Shown here: piece after piece, positions 28,908 through 37,675 of the stretch
How the letters are laid out: each line of letters opens with the position of its first letter
Position numbering within the stretch: the stretch's first letter is position 1
NCBI RefSeq assembly: GCF_022568835.1
Contig: NZ_JAKZHV010000004.1
Coordinates: forward strand, 62,001-126,000
From: Arsenicicoccus piscis
GTDB lineage: Bacteria > Actinomycetota > Actinomycetes > Actinomycetales > Dermatophilaceae
Direction: 5' to 3'
DNA: 64,000 nt
The notes under the pieces: generated by a model
What the model was told of the DNA's origin: nothing
The model's database searches: none
What the model saw: the letters and a program-made list of their open reading frames with translations, nothing else
Position numbers and translations under genes: made by a program

Positions 28908-31022
28908 TCAGCCGACCCCGGTGATTCGGTGCGCCACCAGCACCTGCTCCACCGGGCTCGACCCCCACGTCCCGTAGACCTGACCAGCCTGGATCCGCCT
29001 GGGGGAGAACAGCCCTCGTCGGGTCGAGCCGTCGTTGCCGGCGTAGCCGAGCTGCACGCCACGCCCGGCCGCAGCCGCCTCGCGGAGCTGGTCCACGATG
29101 GCTACCGGGTCGGTGGTGGGGAGGCCGTTGTCGAGCACCGGGTCCGCCGCGGCGCGCAGGTGGGCGACCACCTCCGACGCGGCGTCCGCGTCGACGACGC
29201 TGACCACGGCCTGCCGGCGCCCCCACCTCGGCCTGGCCCGGTAGCCGCGCGCGGGTGCTTCGTCGTTTGCGTCCGGGTCGTCCCAGTCGTCCGCGTCCGG
29301 GTCGTCCAGCGCCCCTGCCCCGCGCAGCAGGCCCTCGACGAGCGGGTGGACACCCGCCGCGCGGGCCGCCTGCAGGACGATCTGGGGGTCGGCCTGGGCG
29401 GTGAGCACCGTGGGAGCCACCCGCGAGAACCCTAGTCGGGCAAGGGATCTGGTGGCCGCGAGCTCGTCGAGCACGACGGGGTCCTCACTGGTCAGCACGG
29501 TGGCTGCCACGTGCAGGCGCACGCGACCGTGGCGCCGCTCGGCGTCCTCGACGAGGAAGGCCAGCGGCTGCGGCACCGGGGTGCTCGAGGCCGCAGCCAG
29601 GGCGGCGAGCAGTGACTGGGCGGACCAGCCGAGGTCGAGGGCTGCCGCCACGGACTCCGGCGTGAAGCGGTGGGTGGTCGCACCGCCGCGGGACTCGACC
29701 ACGGTGCAGAGGGTGAGCAGGTCGGCGAGGTCCGGCGTCGGGGCGCCGGTGACGATCGCCGTGAGGTCGGCCTGCAGGACCATCCGATCGACCGGCTCGG
29801 GCAATTGTGGCTGCGCCACCTCGCCGCGCCCGACCGAGCTCGCCGCACCCCGACTGGTGAGACCGAGGAGCTCGCACTCGGCCAGCAACGCCGACACCAG
29901 GGTCTCGTCGAAGAGGCGCAGCACCGGGCGACGCCAGCGCAGGCGCAGCAACAGGTTGTCCACCGTCGGTGCGAATCCCGCTGGCAGTGAAGCGAGCTCG
30001 TCCAGCAGCAGCCGCCGCGCCCGCACGACGGGCGGCCACCAGGCGGCGCTCGACAGGGCGTTGATCGGCTTGTCGGCGTCGTCCCGCCCACCCACCAGGT
30101 GCGGTGCCTGCGGCATGGTGCGCCAGGCGTTCGCGAGCGCCTCCCACTGCTCGGCGACCGGTGCGCGTCGCCAGGTGTCGAAGGCCGGGGTCGGCGCCCA
30201 CACCGCGTCCAGCTCGCCGTCCGCGTCGAGCAGCCCGGCTGCCCGCGCCAGCTCGACGACGAACGCGATCTCGTGGGTCGGGACGCCGAATCGCTTGGCC
30301 GCGAGCGCCAGGTCGCGTGCCGCGAGGCCGCCGGAGCGCAGCTGGCGCGGGGCGGCGGTGCGTGGCTCCGGGCGGTCGTCGCCACCCCAGGCCAAGGCCA
30401 GCTCGGTGATGGTGGCGACCAGACGCGCTCCCTGCTCACCGGCACCGCGGTCGACGTCGACGAGCGGCCAGACCCGGCCCACGGGCTCCGGGACGTCGAG
30501 CAGGCCGGCCGAGCGAGCGCCATTGGTCGCGGGGGTCACGAGCTCGGCGAGGATCCGCACGGGGTGCAGCTCGTCGCCGGAGCGCCACAGCAGCGCGAGG
30601 TCCCACAGCCGCTCGAGCGCCGCGCGCACCGCCTCGACGTCGTCCAGCGTGAACGCCTCGTCGTGGTCCAGCGCAGCCACGAGCGCTGCGGTGACCTCGA
30701 CCTCGGTCCCGTGCCCGCTGCGGGCCACGCCGAGGACGGCACCCAGCACCTGCAGCTCGCCGGCGGTGAGCGACTCGAGGGCCCGCTGGACCGAGCCGCG
30801 GGAGCCGAGCCGGGCGGCGAGGGAGGTGAGGTCGGTCGGTGCGGGCCGGGCCACGTCAGGACGGGCGAGGAGCAGGGCGGCGAGCTGGGCGTCGCTGCGC
30901 TCGCGCAGGTCACCGGCCAGACCGCGCACCCGGTGGCGCGGCGACTCCGAATGCGACTCCGGTTGCGGCTCCGGCTGGGCCGGTCCGCTCGCAGGACTCG
31001 ACGGGACGGGCGTGCTGCTCAC
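28908..31022 (-). CDS. Helicase-associated domain protein with C-terminal WYL-like domain
   Basis: A 704-residue protein of the actinobacterial family often encoded next to XPB. It has Arg/Leu-rich helical repeats at the N-terminus (LRERSDAQLAALLLARPDV, AARLGSRGSVQRALESL), a middle region with LVLQADLTAIVTGAPTP-like sequence (as DRMVLQADLTAIVTG), and a C-terminal WYL-like segment (AAGRGVQLGYAGNDGSTRRG, VLVAHRITGVG). It lacks helicase motifs of its own. An acidic loop, DDPDADDWDDPDANDE, precedes the WYL-like domain. GTG 31022 is chosen because TACCGT lies just upstream on this strand. It probably assists XPB; this is inference from gene context. Confidence 0.85.
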   Translation of the reverse strand: MSSTPVPSSPASGPAQPEPQPESHSESPRHRVRGLAGDLRERSDAQLAALLLARPDVARPAPTDLTSLAARLGSRGSVQRALESLTAGELQVLGAVLGVARSGHGTEVEVTAALVAALDHDEAFTLDDVEAVRAALERLWDLALLWRSGDELHPVRILAELVTPATNGARSAGLLDVPEPVGRVWPLVDVDRGAGEQGARLVATITELALAWGGDDRPEPRTAAPRQLRSGGLAARDLALAAKRFGVPTHEIAFVVELARAAGLLDADGELDAVWAPTPAFDTWRRAPVAEQWEALANAWRTMPQAPHLVGGRDDADKPINALSSAAWWPPVVRARRLLLDELASLPAGFAPTVDNLLLRLRWRRPVLRLFDETLVSALLAECELLGLTSRGAASSVGRGEVAQPQLPEPVDRMVLQADLTAIVTGAPTPDLADLLTLCTVVESRGGATTHRFTPESVAAALDLGWSAQSLLAALAAASSTPVPQPLAFLVEDAERRHGRVRLHVAATVLTSEDPVVLDELAATRSLARLGFSRVAPTVLTAQADPQIVLQAARAAGVHPLVEGLLRGAGALDDPDADDWDDPDANDEAPARGYRARPRWGRRQAVVSVVDADAASEVVAHLRAAADPVLDNGLPTTDPVAIVDQLREAAAAGRGVQLGYAGNDGSTRRGLFSPRRIQAGQVYGTWGSSPVEQVLVAHRITGVG

Positions 31023-31085
31023 CCGGTCTACGGTAGGTGACGCGCGCCCTTGCCGAGCAACCCCCGATCCTCCATGCTGTCGGCC

Positions 31086-32726
31086 ATGACAGCAGCGTTG
31101 CTCTCGTACGCGTCGGGCACCTCGGAGGTGCCCTTGCTCGGCCAGACGATCGGCGACAACCTGGCCCGGACCGCGGCCCGGTTCCCCGAGCGCGAGGCCC
31201 TGGTGGACGTGCCGAGCGGGCGCCGGTGGACGTACGCCGAGCTGGACCGCGCCGTCGACGAGCTGGCGCGCGGGCTGCTGGCGCTCGGGCTGGAGCGGGG
31301 CGACCGCCTCGGGATCTGGTCGCCGAACCGGCCGGAGTGGACCCTGGTGCAGTACGCCACCGCCAAGATCGGCGTCATCCTGGTCAACGTCAACCCCGCC
31401 TACCGCAGCCACGAGCTCGAGTACGTCGTCAAGCAGTCCGGCCTGCGCGTGCTGGTCAGCGCGGTGTCCTACAAGACCTCGCAGTACCGCCGGATGGTGG
31501 AGGAGATCCGGCACGACTGCCCGGACCTGGAGCGGGTGGTCTACCTGGACGACCCGAGCTGGGACGAGCTCCTCGCGGGCGGCGCGTCCGTGACCGAGGA
31601 GGACCTCGCCGCGCGGATGACGCTGCTGGACAGCGACGACCCGATCAACATCCAGTACACGTCGGGCACCACGGGGTTCCCCAAGGGCGCGACGCTCACG
31701 CACCACAACATCCTCAACAACGGCTACTTCGTCGGGGAGATGATCCGCTACACCGAGGCCGACCGGGTGTGCATCCCGGTGCCCTTCTACCACTGCTTCG
31801 GCATGGTCATGGGCAACCTCGCGTGCACCAGCCACGGGGCCACGATGGTGATCCCGGCGCCCACCTTCGACCCGGCCGCGACGCTGCGGGCCGTGAGCGA
31901 CGAGCGCTGCACCTCGCTCTACGGGGTGCCGACGATGTTCATCGCCGAGCTGGCGTTGCCGGACTTCGCGAGCTACGACCTGTCCAGCCTGCGCACCGGG
32001 ATCATGGCCGGCTCGCCCTGCCCGACCGAGGTCATGAAGAAGGTCATCGCGCAGATGAACATGCGCGAGGTCGCCATCAACTACGGCATGACCGAGACGT
32101 CGCCGGTGTCGACGTCGACGCGGGTCGACGACGACCTGCGGCGCCGCACCGAGACCGTCGGACGGGTGATGCCGCACCTCGAGGTCAAGGTGGTCGACCC
32201 AGAGTCCGGCCGTCCCGTGCCCCGCGGCTCGACGGGGGAGCTGTGCACCCGGGGCTACTCGGTGATGCGGGGCTACTGGAACCAGCCCGACCAGACGGCC
32301 GAGGCCATCGACGCCGGCGGCTGGATGCACACCGGCGACCTCGCGACGATGGACGACGACGGCTACTGCTCCATCGTCGGGCGGATCAAGGACATGGTCA
32401 TCCGCGGCGGCGAGAACGTCTACCCGCGCGAGATCGAGGAGTTCCTCTACACCCATCCCGACATCGCCGACGTGCAGGTCATCGGGGTCCCGGACGAGAC
32501 CTACGGCGAGGAGCTGATGGCGTGGATCGTGCTGCGCGACGATAGCCAGACCCTCACCGTCGAGCAGGTCCGCACCTTCTGCACGGGCAAGCTCGCGCAC
32601 TTCAAGATCCCGCGCTACGTCCACATCACCGACTCGTTCCCGATGACGGTGACCGGCAAGATCCGCAAGATCGAGATGCGCGAGACCGCCCAGCAGCTGC
32701 TGTCCGCGCGTGACGACGCTGGGTGA
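31086..32726 (+). CDS. Acyl-CoA synthetase (AMP-binding, FadD-type)
   Basis: Activates a fatty acid to its acyl-CoA through an acyl-adenylate. The P-loop motif [20 protein letters not shown] is complete, followed by [14 protein letters not shown], the [16 protein letters not shown] motif, the hinge [21 protein letters not shown] and the catalytic Lys in [10 protein letters not shown]. At 546 residues it is a normal medium- or long-chain synthetase. ATG 31086 is preferred, though ATG 31074 is possible. The gene is divergent from the helicase-associated gene and monocistronic. Confidence 0.92.
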   Translation: MTAALLSYASGTSEVPLLGQTIGDNLARTAARFPEREALVDVPSGRRWTYAELDRAVDELARGLLALGLERGDRLGIWSPNRPEWTLVQYATAKIGVILVNVNPAYRSHELEYVVKQSGLRVLVSAVSYKTSQYRRMVEEIRHDCPDLERVVYLDDPSWDELLAGGASVTEEDLAARMTLLDSDDPINIQYTSGTTGFPKGATLTHHNILNNGYFVGEMIRYTEADRVCIPVPFYHCFGMVMGNLACTSHGATMVIPAPTFDPAATLRAVSDERCTSLYGVPTMFIAELALPDFASYDLSSLRTGIMAGSPCPTEVMKKVIAQMNMREVAINYGMTETSPVSTSTRVDDDLRRRTETVGRVMPHLEVKVVDPESGRPVPRGSTGELCTRGYSVMRGYWNQPDQTAEAIDAGGWMHTGDLATMDDDGYCSIVGRIKDMVIRGGENVYPREIEEFLYTHPDIADVQVIGVPDETYGEELMAWIVLRDDSQTLTVEQVRTFCTGKLAHFKIPRYVHITDSFPMTVTGKIRKIEMRETAQQLLSARDDAG

Positions 32727-32801
32727 GATCGGCCCGGCCGGGAAGGCGTTTCTGTCCCATTTGCCCCCACCGATCCGACCCGTTCGCCTAGGTTGCCATC
32801 C

Positions 32802-33746
32802 ATGAAGTCTCCGCTGACGACGCCGACGGCCCCCACGGGTGAGCAGTGGAGCCTGCGCCTGGGTGATCAGGAGGCCGTGATCGCGGAGGTCGGCGGCACG
32901 CTGCGCAGCTACACCGTCGACGGTCGGCCGCTCGTCAGCGGGTTCGAGGAGGACGAGGAGTGCGACGCCTGCCGCGGTCAGGTGCTCGTGCCGTGGCCCA
33001 ACCGGATCCGCGACGGGGTCTACACCGTCGACGGCGAGGAGCACCAGCTCGCGCTCACCGAGCCGGAGCGGCACAACGCGATCCACGGCCTGGTCTGCTG
33101 GTCGCTGTTCGACCTGCTCGACCGCTCGCAGTCCACCGTCACGGTCGGCACCCGGCTGCGCCCGCAGAAGGGCTGGTCGTGGAGCCTCGACGTCGAGATC
33201 GAGTACGCCCTCGGTGACGACGGGCTCACCGTCACCCCGCTGGTGGTCAACGTCGGGGAAGGACGGGCGCCGTTCGCGTTCGGTGCCCACCCCTACCTCA
33301 CGGCGGGCGAGACGCACGTCGACCAGACCTCCCTCAGCGTGCCGGCCGCCCACTACCTGCAGGTAGACCCCGAGCGGCTGCTCCCGGTCCGCGACACCCT
33401 CGCCGAGTCGCTGGCCGTCGAGACCGACTTCCGTGGCGGCGAGTGTCCGCTGGCCGGGCTGCAGCTCGACCGGGCCTACACCGGGCTCGTCGCCGGCGCC
33501 GACGGTCGGTGGCGGGTGCGCCTCGCCGGTCCCGAGCGGGCCGTCACGCTGTGGGCCGACGCCACGGCCTACCCCTGGCTGCAGGTCTTCACCGGCGACG
33601 CTCTGCCCGAGGCGGACCGCCGCACCACGGGGGTGGCGGTCGAGCCGCTCACCGCCGGGCCCAACGCGTTCGTCACGGGTGAGGGCGTGCTGTGGCTCGA
33701 GCCGGGTGAGGACTGGTCGGCGCCGTTCGGCATCTGCCCCGAGTGA
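32802..33746 (+). CDS. Aldose 1-epimerase family protein
   Basis: Galactose mutarotase-like protein of 314 residues that interconverts alpha and beta anomers of sugars. Visible motifs are VLVPWPNRIRDGVYTVDGEE, the active-site NAIHGLVCWSLF, AHPYLTAGETHVDQ with the second catalytic His, and the C-terminal VAVEPLTAGPNAF with the catalytic Glu. ATG 32802 lies 7 nt after TAGGTT, a probable leaderless -10 box. Sugar specificity is unknown. Confidence 0.9.
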   Translation: MKSPLTTPTAPTGEQWSLRLGDQEAVIAEVGGTLRSYTVDGRPLVSGFEEDEECDACRGQVLVPWPNRIRDGVYTVDGEEHQLALTEPERHNAIHGLVCWSLFDLLDRSQSTVTVGTRLRPQKGWSWSLDVEIEYALGDDGLTVTPLVVNVGEGRAPFAFGAHPYLTAGETHVDQTSLSVPAAHYLQVDPERLLPVRDTLAESLAVETDFRGGECPLAGLQLDRAYTGLVAGADGRWRVRLAGPERAVTLWADATAYPWLQVFTGDALPEADRRTTGVAVEPLTAGPNAFVTGEGVLWLEPGEDWSAPFGICPE

Positions 33747-33883
33747 GGCCGCCGCGTGGGGCGCGTGGTGCGCATGGGGCGGGGCGAGGCCGGGTGAGGC
33801 TCTGTCGGCGCGACACGTTAGCCTTGGGCGACCAGGGGCGCGCAGGCTGTGAGCCCCCCGCGAGCGACGACAGAGGTGGACCA

Positions 33884-34285
33884 GTGCCAACGGGCAAGGT
33901 CAAGTGGTACGACGCAGAGAAGGGCTTCGGCTTCCTCTCCGACGACGAGGGCAACGACGTGTTCTGCCGCGCCTCGGCGCTGCCGGACGGCGTCACGACC
34001 CTCAAGGCGGGCACGCGTGTCGAGTTCGGGGTCATCGCCGGGCGCAAGGGGGCGCAGGCCCTGGACGTGATCGTGCTCGACAAGGCTCCGTCGGTGGCGA
34101 CCGCGCAGCACGCCAAGCACCGCAAGCCCGCCGAGGAGATGGTCCCGATCATCGAGGACGTCATGCAGCTGCTCGACGCCGCCTCCACCTCGCTGCGCCG
34201 CGGCAAGTACCCGGAGCCCGCGCACGCGCGCAAGATCGCCGCGGTGCTGCGCGCCATCGCCCACGACTTCGACGGGGAGCGCTGA
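33884..34285 (+). CDS. Cold-shock domain protein with C-terminal extension
   Basis: A 133-residue protein. The first 65 residues are a cold-shock domain with GKVKWYDAEKGFGFLSDDEG (RNP1 as KGFGFL) and NDVFCRASAL in place of the usual DVFVH (RNP2), so the His is replaced. The second half is a conserved helical extension (AEEMVPIIEDVMQLLDAA, then PAHARKIAAVLRAIAHDFD) found in the longer actinobacterial form, like mycobacterial CspB of about 135 residues. GTG 33884 follows agaggtgg. It is followed 4 nt later by the DUF3027 gene, a common pairing. Confidence 0.9.
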   Translation: MPTGKVKWYDAEKGFGFLSDDEGNDVFCRASALPDGVTTLKAGTRVEFGVIAGRKGAQALDVIVLDKAPSVATAQHAKHRKPAEEMVPIIEDVMQLLDAASTSLRRGKYPEPAHARKIAAVLRAIAHDFDGER

Positions 34286-34289
34286 TCAC

Positions 34290-35375
34290 ATGGCCGCCGT
34301 GAAGGCCGACACCACCGTGCTGCGCGCGGTCGACGTGGCCCGCGAGGCCGCCGAGTCGATCGCCGAGCCGGGGCTGGTGGGCGAGCACGTGACAGCCGTG
34401 ATGGACGGCGAGCGCGTCGCGACGCACTACTTCGCCTGCCTGCACCCGGGCTACCCGGACTGGCGCTGGGCCATCACCGTGGCCCGGGTCGCACGGTCCA
34501 AGAACGTCACCGTGTCCGAGACCACCCTGCTGCCGAGCGCCACCTCCGTGGTCGCGCCCGAGTGGGTGCCCTACGCCGACCGGCTCGCCCCGGGCGACCT
34601 GGGCCCGGCCGACGTGCTGCCCTACATCGAGCAGGACCCCAACCTCGAGCCCGGCTTCGAGGCCACCGGCGATGAGGACGTCGACCGGATGGCCCAGTGG
34701 GAGCTGGGCCTCGGTCGCAAGCGGGTGCTGTCCGCCGAGGGGCGCGAGGTCGCGGCCCAGCGGTGGTACGACGGGGCCAACGGGCCGGACGCACCGTCGA
34801 CCCACGCGGCATCCGAGCACTGCTCGAGCTGCGGCTTCTGGCTGCCGATGGCAGGCGCCCTGCGGCACACCTTCGGCGTGTGCGCCAACGCCTGGTCCCC
34901 GTCCGACGGCCGGGTGGTGAGCCTCGACCACGGCTGCGGGGCCCACTCCGAGACCGACGTCGAGCCGGCCCCGGCGCACCGCACCGACCCGCCGCTCGTC
35001 GACGACCTCGCGGTCGAGGTGGAGGCTGGCGCGGTCGAGGCTGAGGTGCCGGTCGAGCCGGAGGCGGCGGCCGAGGCTGAGGTGGCGGTCCAGCCGGTCG
35101 AGGCTGACGTGTCGCTGGAGGCTGAGGCCGAGCCGGCTTCAGCCGGCGAGGCTGTTGGCGATCCGGCCTCGGGCGAAGGACGCGAGCAGGGCGATGATGC
35201 CGAAGGCCACGGCGAGCCCGAGCAGCTCGCGGCCGGGGACGAGCGCGGCCCAGAGGAAGAGCGAGCAGCCGCCGACGACGAGCAGCGGGCTGAGCAGCAG
35301 CCAGAGGGCGGCGCGGATGGCGCCAGTGTCGCCGATCTCGGCGGTCATGACTCCGGTGGCCATGCCGGGCGGTAG
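34290..35375 (+). CDS. DUF3027 domain-containing protein
   Basis: Actinobacterial DUF3027 protein. The N-terminal 220 residues are conserved (LHPGYPDWRWAITVARVAR, EWVPYADRLAPGDLGP) and end in a probable zinc site: HCSSCGFWLPMAGALRHTFGVCANAW followed by LDHGCGAHSE. After this comes a Glu/Ala/Val-rich tail (VEAEVPVEPEAAAEAEVAVQ). As written the frame continues to 35375, 237 bp into the convergent membrane-protein gene, where it only reads antisense. The true end may be near 35140, with a stop lost by an indel in the repetitive tail. Function unknown. Confidence 0.78.
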   Translation: MAAVKADTTVLRAVDVAREAAESIAEPGLVGEHVTAVMDGERVATHYFACLHPGYPDWRWAITVARVARSKNVTVSETTLLPSATSVVAPEWVPYADRLAPGDLGPADVLPYIEQDPNLEPGFEATGDEDVDRMAQWELGLGRKRVLSAEGREVAAQRWYDGANGPDAPSTHAASEHCSSCGFWLPMAGALRHTFGVCANAWSPSDGRVVSLDHGCGAHSETDVEPAPAHRTDPPLVDDLAVEVEAGAVEAEVPVEPEAAAEAEVAVQPVEADVSLEAEAEPASAGEAVGDPASGEGREQGDDAEGHGEPEQLAAGDERGPEEERAAADDEQRAEQQPEGGADGASVADLGGHDSGGHAGR

Positions 35376-36638
35376 CGACCCGGCGTAGGCGTCGGCCACC
35401 TGCCCGACGGCGACCGCGAGCACGGTCGGCACCGTCCAGACCAGGGCGGTGAAGGGTGCGTGCCCGAGCAGGGCGACCCCCAGCGTGACGGGCATGGCGA
35501 CGGCGAGGGCCACGACCGCCGGAGTCACCAGGTGCTGCCAGGCGACCTGCTCGTGCCCGAGCCCCAGCCACGAGTCGCGGTGGGCGTGCACGACGTGCTG
35601 GCGCAGCCCCTGCACCAACGGCCCCAGCCCGACGTAGGTGACGACCACGCCGAGCACGCTGACGAGCAGCGGCAGGTGATGCCCGAGCGTGATCGCCTGC
35701 AGCACCGAGCCCAGTCCGACCAGGACGGCAGCGGTGGCCACCTGGTCCGGGGCTCGACGCAGCCCGAGGCGGTCCCGCGCGACGACCGGGGACGCGGCAC
35801 GCGACAGCCGCAGCGCGCGACCGCGCGAGCGGGTGCGGCCCAGCGCGCTCTGCGCGTCGCGCAGGTTGCCCACGACCAGGGCGGCGGTGGTGGCCGCGGC
35901 GAGGCGGCCGGCGTGCTCGCTCAGCTCGAGGACCCCGATCCGGCGCAGGGCGCGCAGGTCGAAGGTGGCCCAGCCGGCGAGCAGCACGAGCGCCACGGTC
36001 GCCAGCACGGCTGGCAGTGACGGGCCGGCACCGTGCGAGCCCAGCAGCGCGAGGCCGAGCCAGCCACCGGGGCCGCTGAGCGCCAGCAGGGCCTGAACCA
36101 GCGGCGACGCCTCGTCCGTTGCAGTGCTGTCCGCGACGGTCGCGGCGAGCACCAGGAGCGTCAGCGCGGCGGTGCCGAGCCAGGCGAGCACCAGCGCCCG
36201 TCGCGGACCGAGCTGGCCGACCCGCCAGGCCCACGCGAGGCACCCGCCGGCGGCGACGATGGCTACCGCAGGGACGATCGCACCACCGGCGGCGACCGTG
36301 ACCCCCGCGAGGAACAGCGCGGCGACGCCGAAGCCCGCCACCCGCCGCCACCACCCCGCGCTCAGGACGCGGGCGCGGTCGAGCGGCGCGGGGATCACGA
36401 TGCCGACCACCCCCGGGGCTGCGTGGATCGGGGCGACCGTCACTGCGAGCCGGTGCAGCCCGACGAGGAGCGTGGTGACGGCTGCGGCGACGAGCACCGC
36501 GCCGTGCGGCGACGCGAGCGTCTGCAGCCCGCCCGCCGACATCTCGCGGGTCGCGGCGATGGCGAGCGGCGTGAGGTAGACCCAGCAGCCCAGCACCACG
36601 AGGTAGGCGCGGTAGAGGCTCTCCCCGCGATCGGTCAT
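35139..36638 (-). CDS. Multi-pass membrane protein, partner of an ABC ATPase
   Basis: A 499-residue integral membrane protein with about 12 hydrophobic segments, starting MTDRGESLYRAYLVVLGCWVYL. A cytosolic stretch rich in Arg (ALGRTRSRGRALRLSRAASPVVARDRLGLRRAPDQ) sits mid-protein, as in actinobacterial ABC-2-type partners such as the DUF6297 group, though I am not certain of the family. Its ATG overlaps the ATPase stop (ATGA). Together they should form an ABC transporter. Substrate unknown. Confidence 0.75.
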   Translation of the reverse strand: MTDRGESLYRAYLVVLGCWVYLTPLAIAATREMSAGGLQTLASPHGAVLVAAAVTTLLVGLHRLAVTVAPIHAAPGVVGIVIPAPLDRARVLSAGWWRRVAGFGVAALFLAGVTVAAGGAIVPAVAIVAAGGCLAWAWRVGQLGPRRALVLAWLGTAALTLLVLAATVADSTATDEASPLVQALLALSGPGGWLGLALLGSHGAGPSLPAVLATVALVLLAGWATFDLRALRRIGVLELSEHAGRLAAATTAALVVGNLRDAQSALGRTRSRGRALRLSRAASPVVARDRLGLRRAPDQVATAAVLVGLGSVLQAITLGHHLPLLVSVLGVVVTYVGLGPLVQGLRQHVVHAHRDSWLGLGHEQVAWQHLVTPAVVALAVAMPVTLGVALLGHAPFTALVWTVPTVLAVAVGQVADAYAGSLPPGMATGVMTAEIGDTGAIRAALWLLLSPLLVVGGCSLFLWAALVPGRELLGLAVAFGIIALLASFARGRIANSLAG

Positions 36639-37336
36639 GCCGGCTCCAGCCACAGCTCCAGGTCACCCACGGCGTCGGCGAGGTCGGGGGAGTGCGTCGC
36701 GAGGACGACCGACCCGCCCGCGTCGACGCGCTCGGTGAGGCACGCCGCGAGCGTGGCCCGTCGGTCGGGGTCGAGCCGCTGCTCCGGCTCGTCGAGCAGC
36801 AGCAGCGAGCCGGGCCGGGCGAACGCCAGCCCGAGCACGAAGAGCTGGCCCTGCCCCGAGGACACCTCGTGCGGAAAGCGCTTGGCCAGGTGCTCGATGC
36901 CGAACCGGGCGAGGGCCACCTCGGGCGGGTCGACCACGAGGCTGCTGCCGCCGGCGCGCCAGGCGGACGCCATCAGGTCCAGGTGGTCGCGGAAGGTGAG
37001 GTCGGTGTAGAGCCCGGGCGGGTCCACGAACGAGGCGATCCGCTCGCGGCACCACGGGTCCCGCTCGTCCACGCGCGTCCCGCCGTAGGTCACCTCCCCC
37101 TCGGTGGGGCGGGCGATGCCGGCGAGGATGCGCAGCAGGGTCGACTTGCCGGAGCCGTTCTCGCCGCGCACCACCAGGCACTCGCCTGGCGCGACGGTGA
37201 GGTCGGTCGGGTGGAGCAGCCACTGGTCATCGATCCGACGGCACACTCCGAGCGCCTCCAGCACGAGCGCCTGGGTGGGGTCCTCGGTGGACTGCGTCGG
37301 CTGGTTCGGCTCGGTCGGCTGGTTCGGCTCGGTCAT
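36635..37336 (-). CDS. ABC transporter ATP-binding protein
   Basis: ATPase of 233 residues for the membrane partner encoded downstream. Walker A is VRGENGSGKSTLLRILAG, the signature is degenerate as VSSGQGQLFVLGLA (SSGQGQ instead of LSGGQ), Walker B is LLLLDEPEQRLDPD and the switch His is in VLATHSPDLADAV. The N-terminus has an EPNQPTEPNQPTQST repeat before the domain. Both ends overlap neighbours by 4 nt (ATGA), so DUF2530, ATPase and membrane protein form one operon. Confidence 0.88.
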   Translation of the reverse strand: MTEPNQPTEPNQPTQSTEDPTQALVLEALGVCRRIDDQWLLHPTDLTVAPGECLVVRGENGSGKSTLLRILAGIARPTEGEVTYGGTRVDERDPWCRERIASFVDPPGLYTDLTFRDHLDLMASAWRAGGSSLVVDPPEVALARFGIEHLAKRFPHEVSSGQGQLFVLGLAFARPGSLLLLDEPEQRLDPDRRATLAACLTERVDAGGSVVLATHSPDLADAVGDLELWLEPA

Positions 37337-37569
37337 CGGGTGTCGGCCCGGGTCAGCAGGACGTAGGCGAGGCCGAGCAGCCCGAGGACCACACCGGCCA
37401 CGCAGGCCCAGGGCCACCAGGCGCGGCCACCGTCGTGCAGGGCGGGCACGGCCAAGGTGATCAGCAGACCGATGGTCCACACCGCGATGCCCCCGAGGAT
37501 CACGCGCGGCATGTCGACGGTGGCCGGCTCGATGGTGTCCGGGTCGATGGGCGGGTAGTCCTTGGGCAC
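37333..37569 (-). CDS. DUF2530 family small membrane protein
   Basis: A 78-residue protein with two hydrophobic segments (VILGGIAVWTIGLLITLAV and WWPWACVAGVVLGLLGLAYV) after a short cytosolic Pro-rich start (MPKDYPPIDPDTIEPATVD). This matches the actinobacterial DUF2530 family of unknown function. It is the first gene of the three-gene ABC operon, and its stop overlaps the ATPase start. Confidence 0.85.
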   Translation of the reverse strand: MPKDYPPIDPDTIEPATVDMPRVILGGIAVWTIGLLITLAVPALHDGGRAWWPWACVAGVVLGLLGLAYVLLTRADTR

Positions 37570-37663
37570 GCTCTCACCCTACGGCCGAGCGGCGGCCGGG
37601 TGTGTCAGTGGTCGGGTGCGTCAGCGGCCGGGACGGCCGCGCGGGGGAGGTGCGCACCGGCAC

Positions 37664-37669
37664 TAGATT
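37664..37669 (+). promoter_or_regulatory. -10 box of the purine permease gene
   Basis: TAGATT lies 6 nt upstream of the ATG at 37676, with no Shine-Dalgarno sequence in between, consistent with a leaderless transcript. No purine riboswitch is visible. Confidence 0.5.
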
Positions 37670-37675
37670 GGGACC

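Noticed and set aside
31023..33890. A long N-terminal extension of the helicase-associated protein
   Set aside because: The extra sequence only reads antisense to the acyl-CoA synthetase and epimerase genes; the known N-terminus begins at GTG 31022 next to a -10 box.
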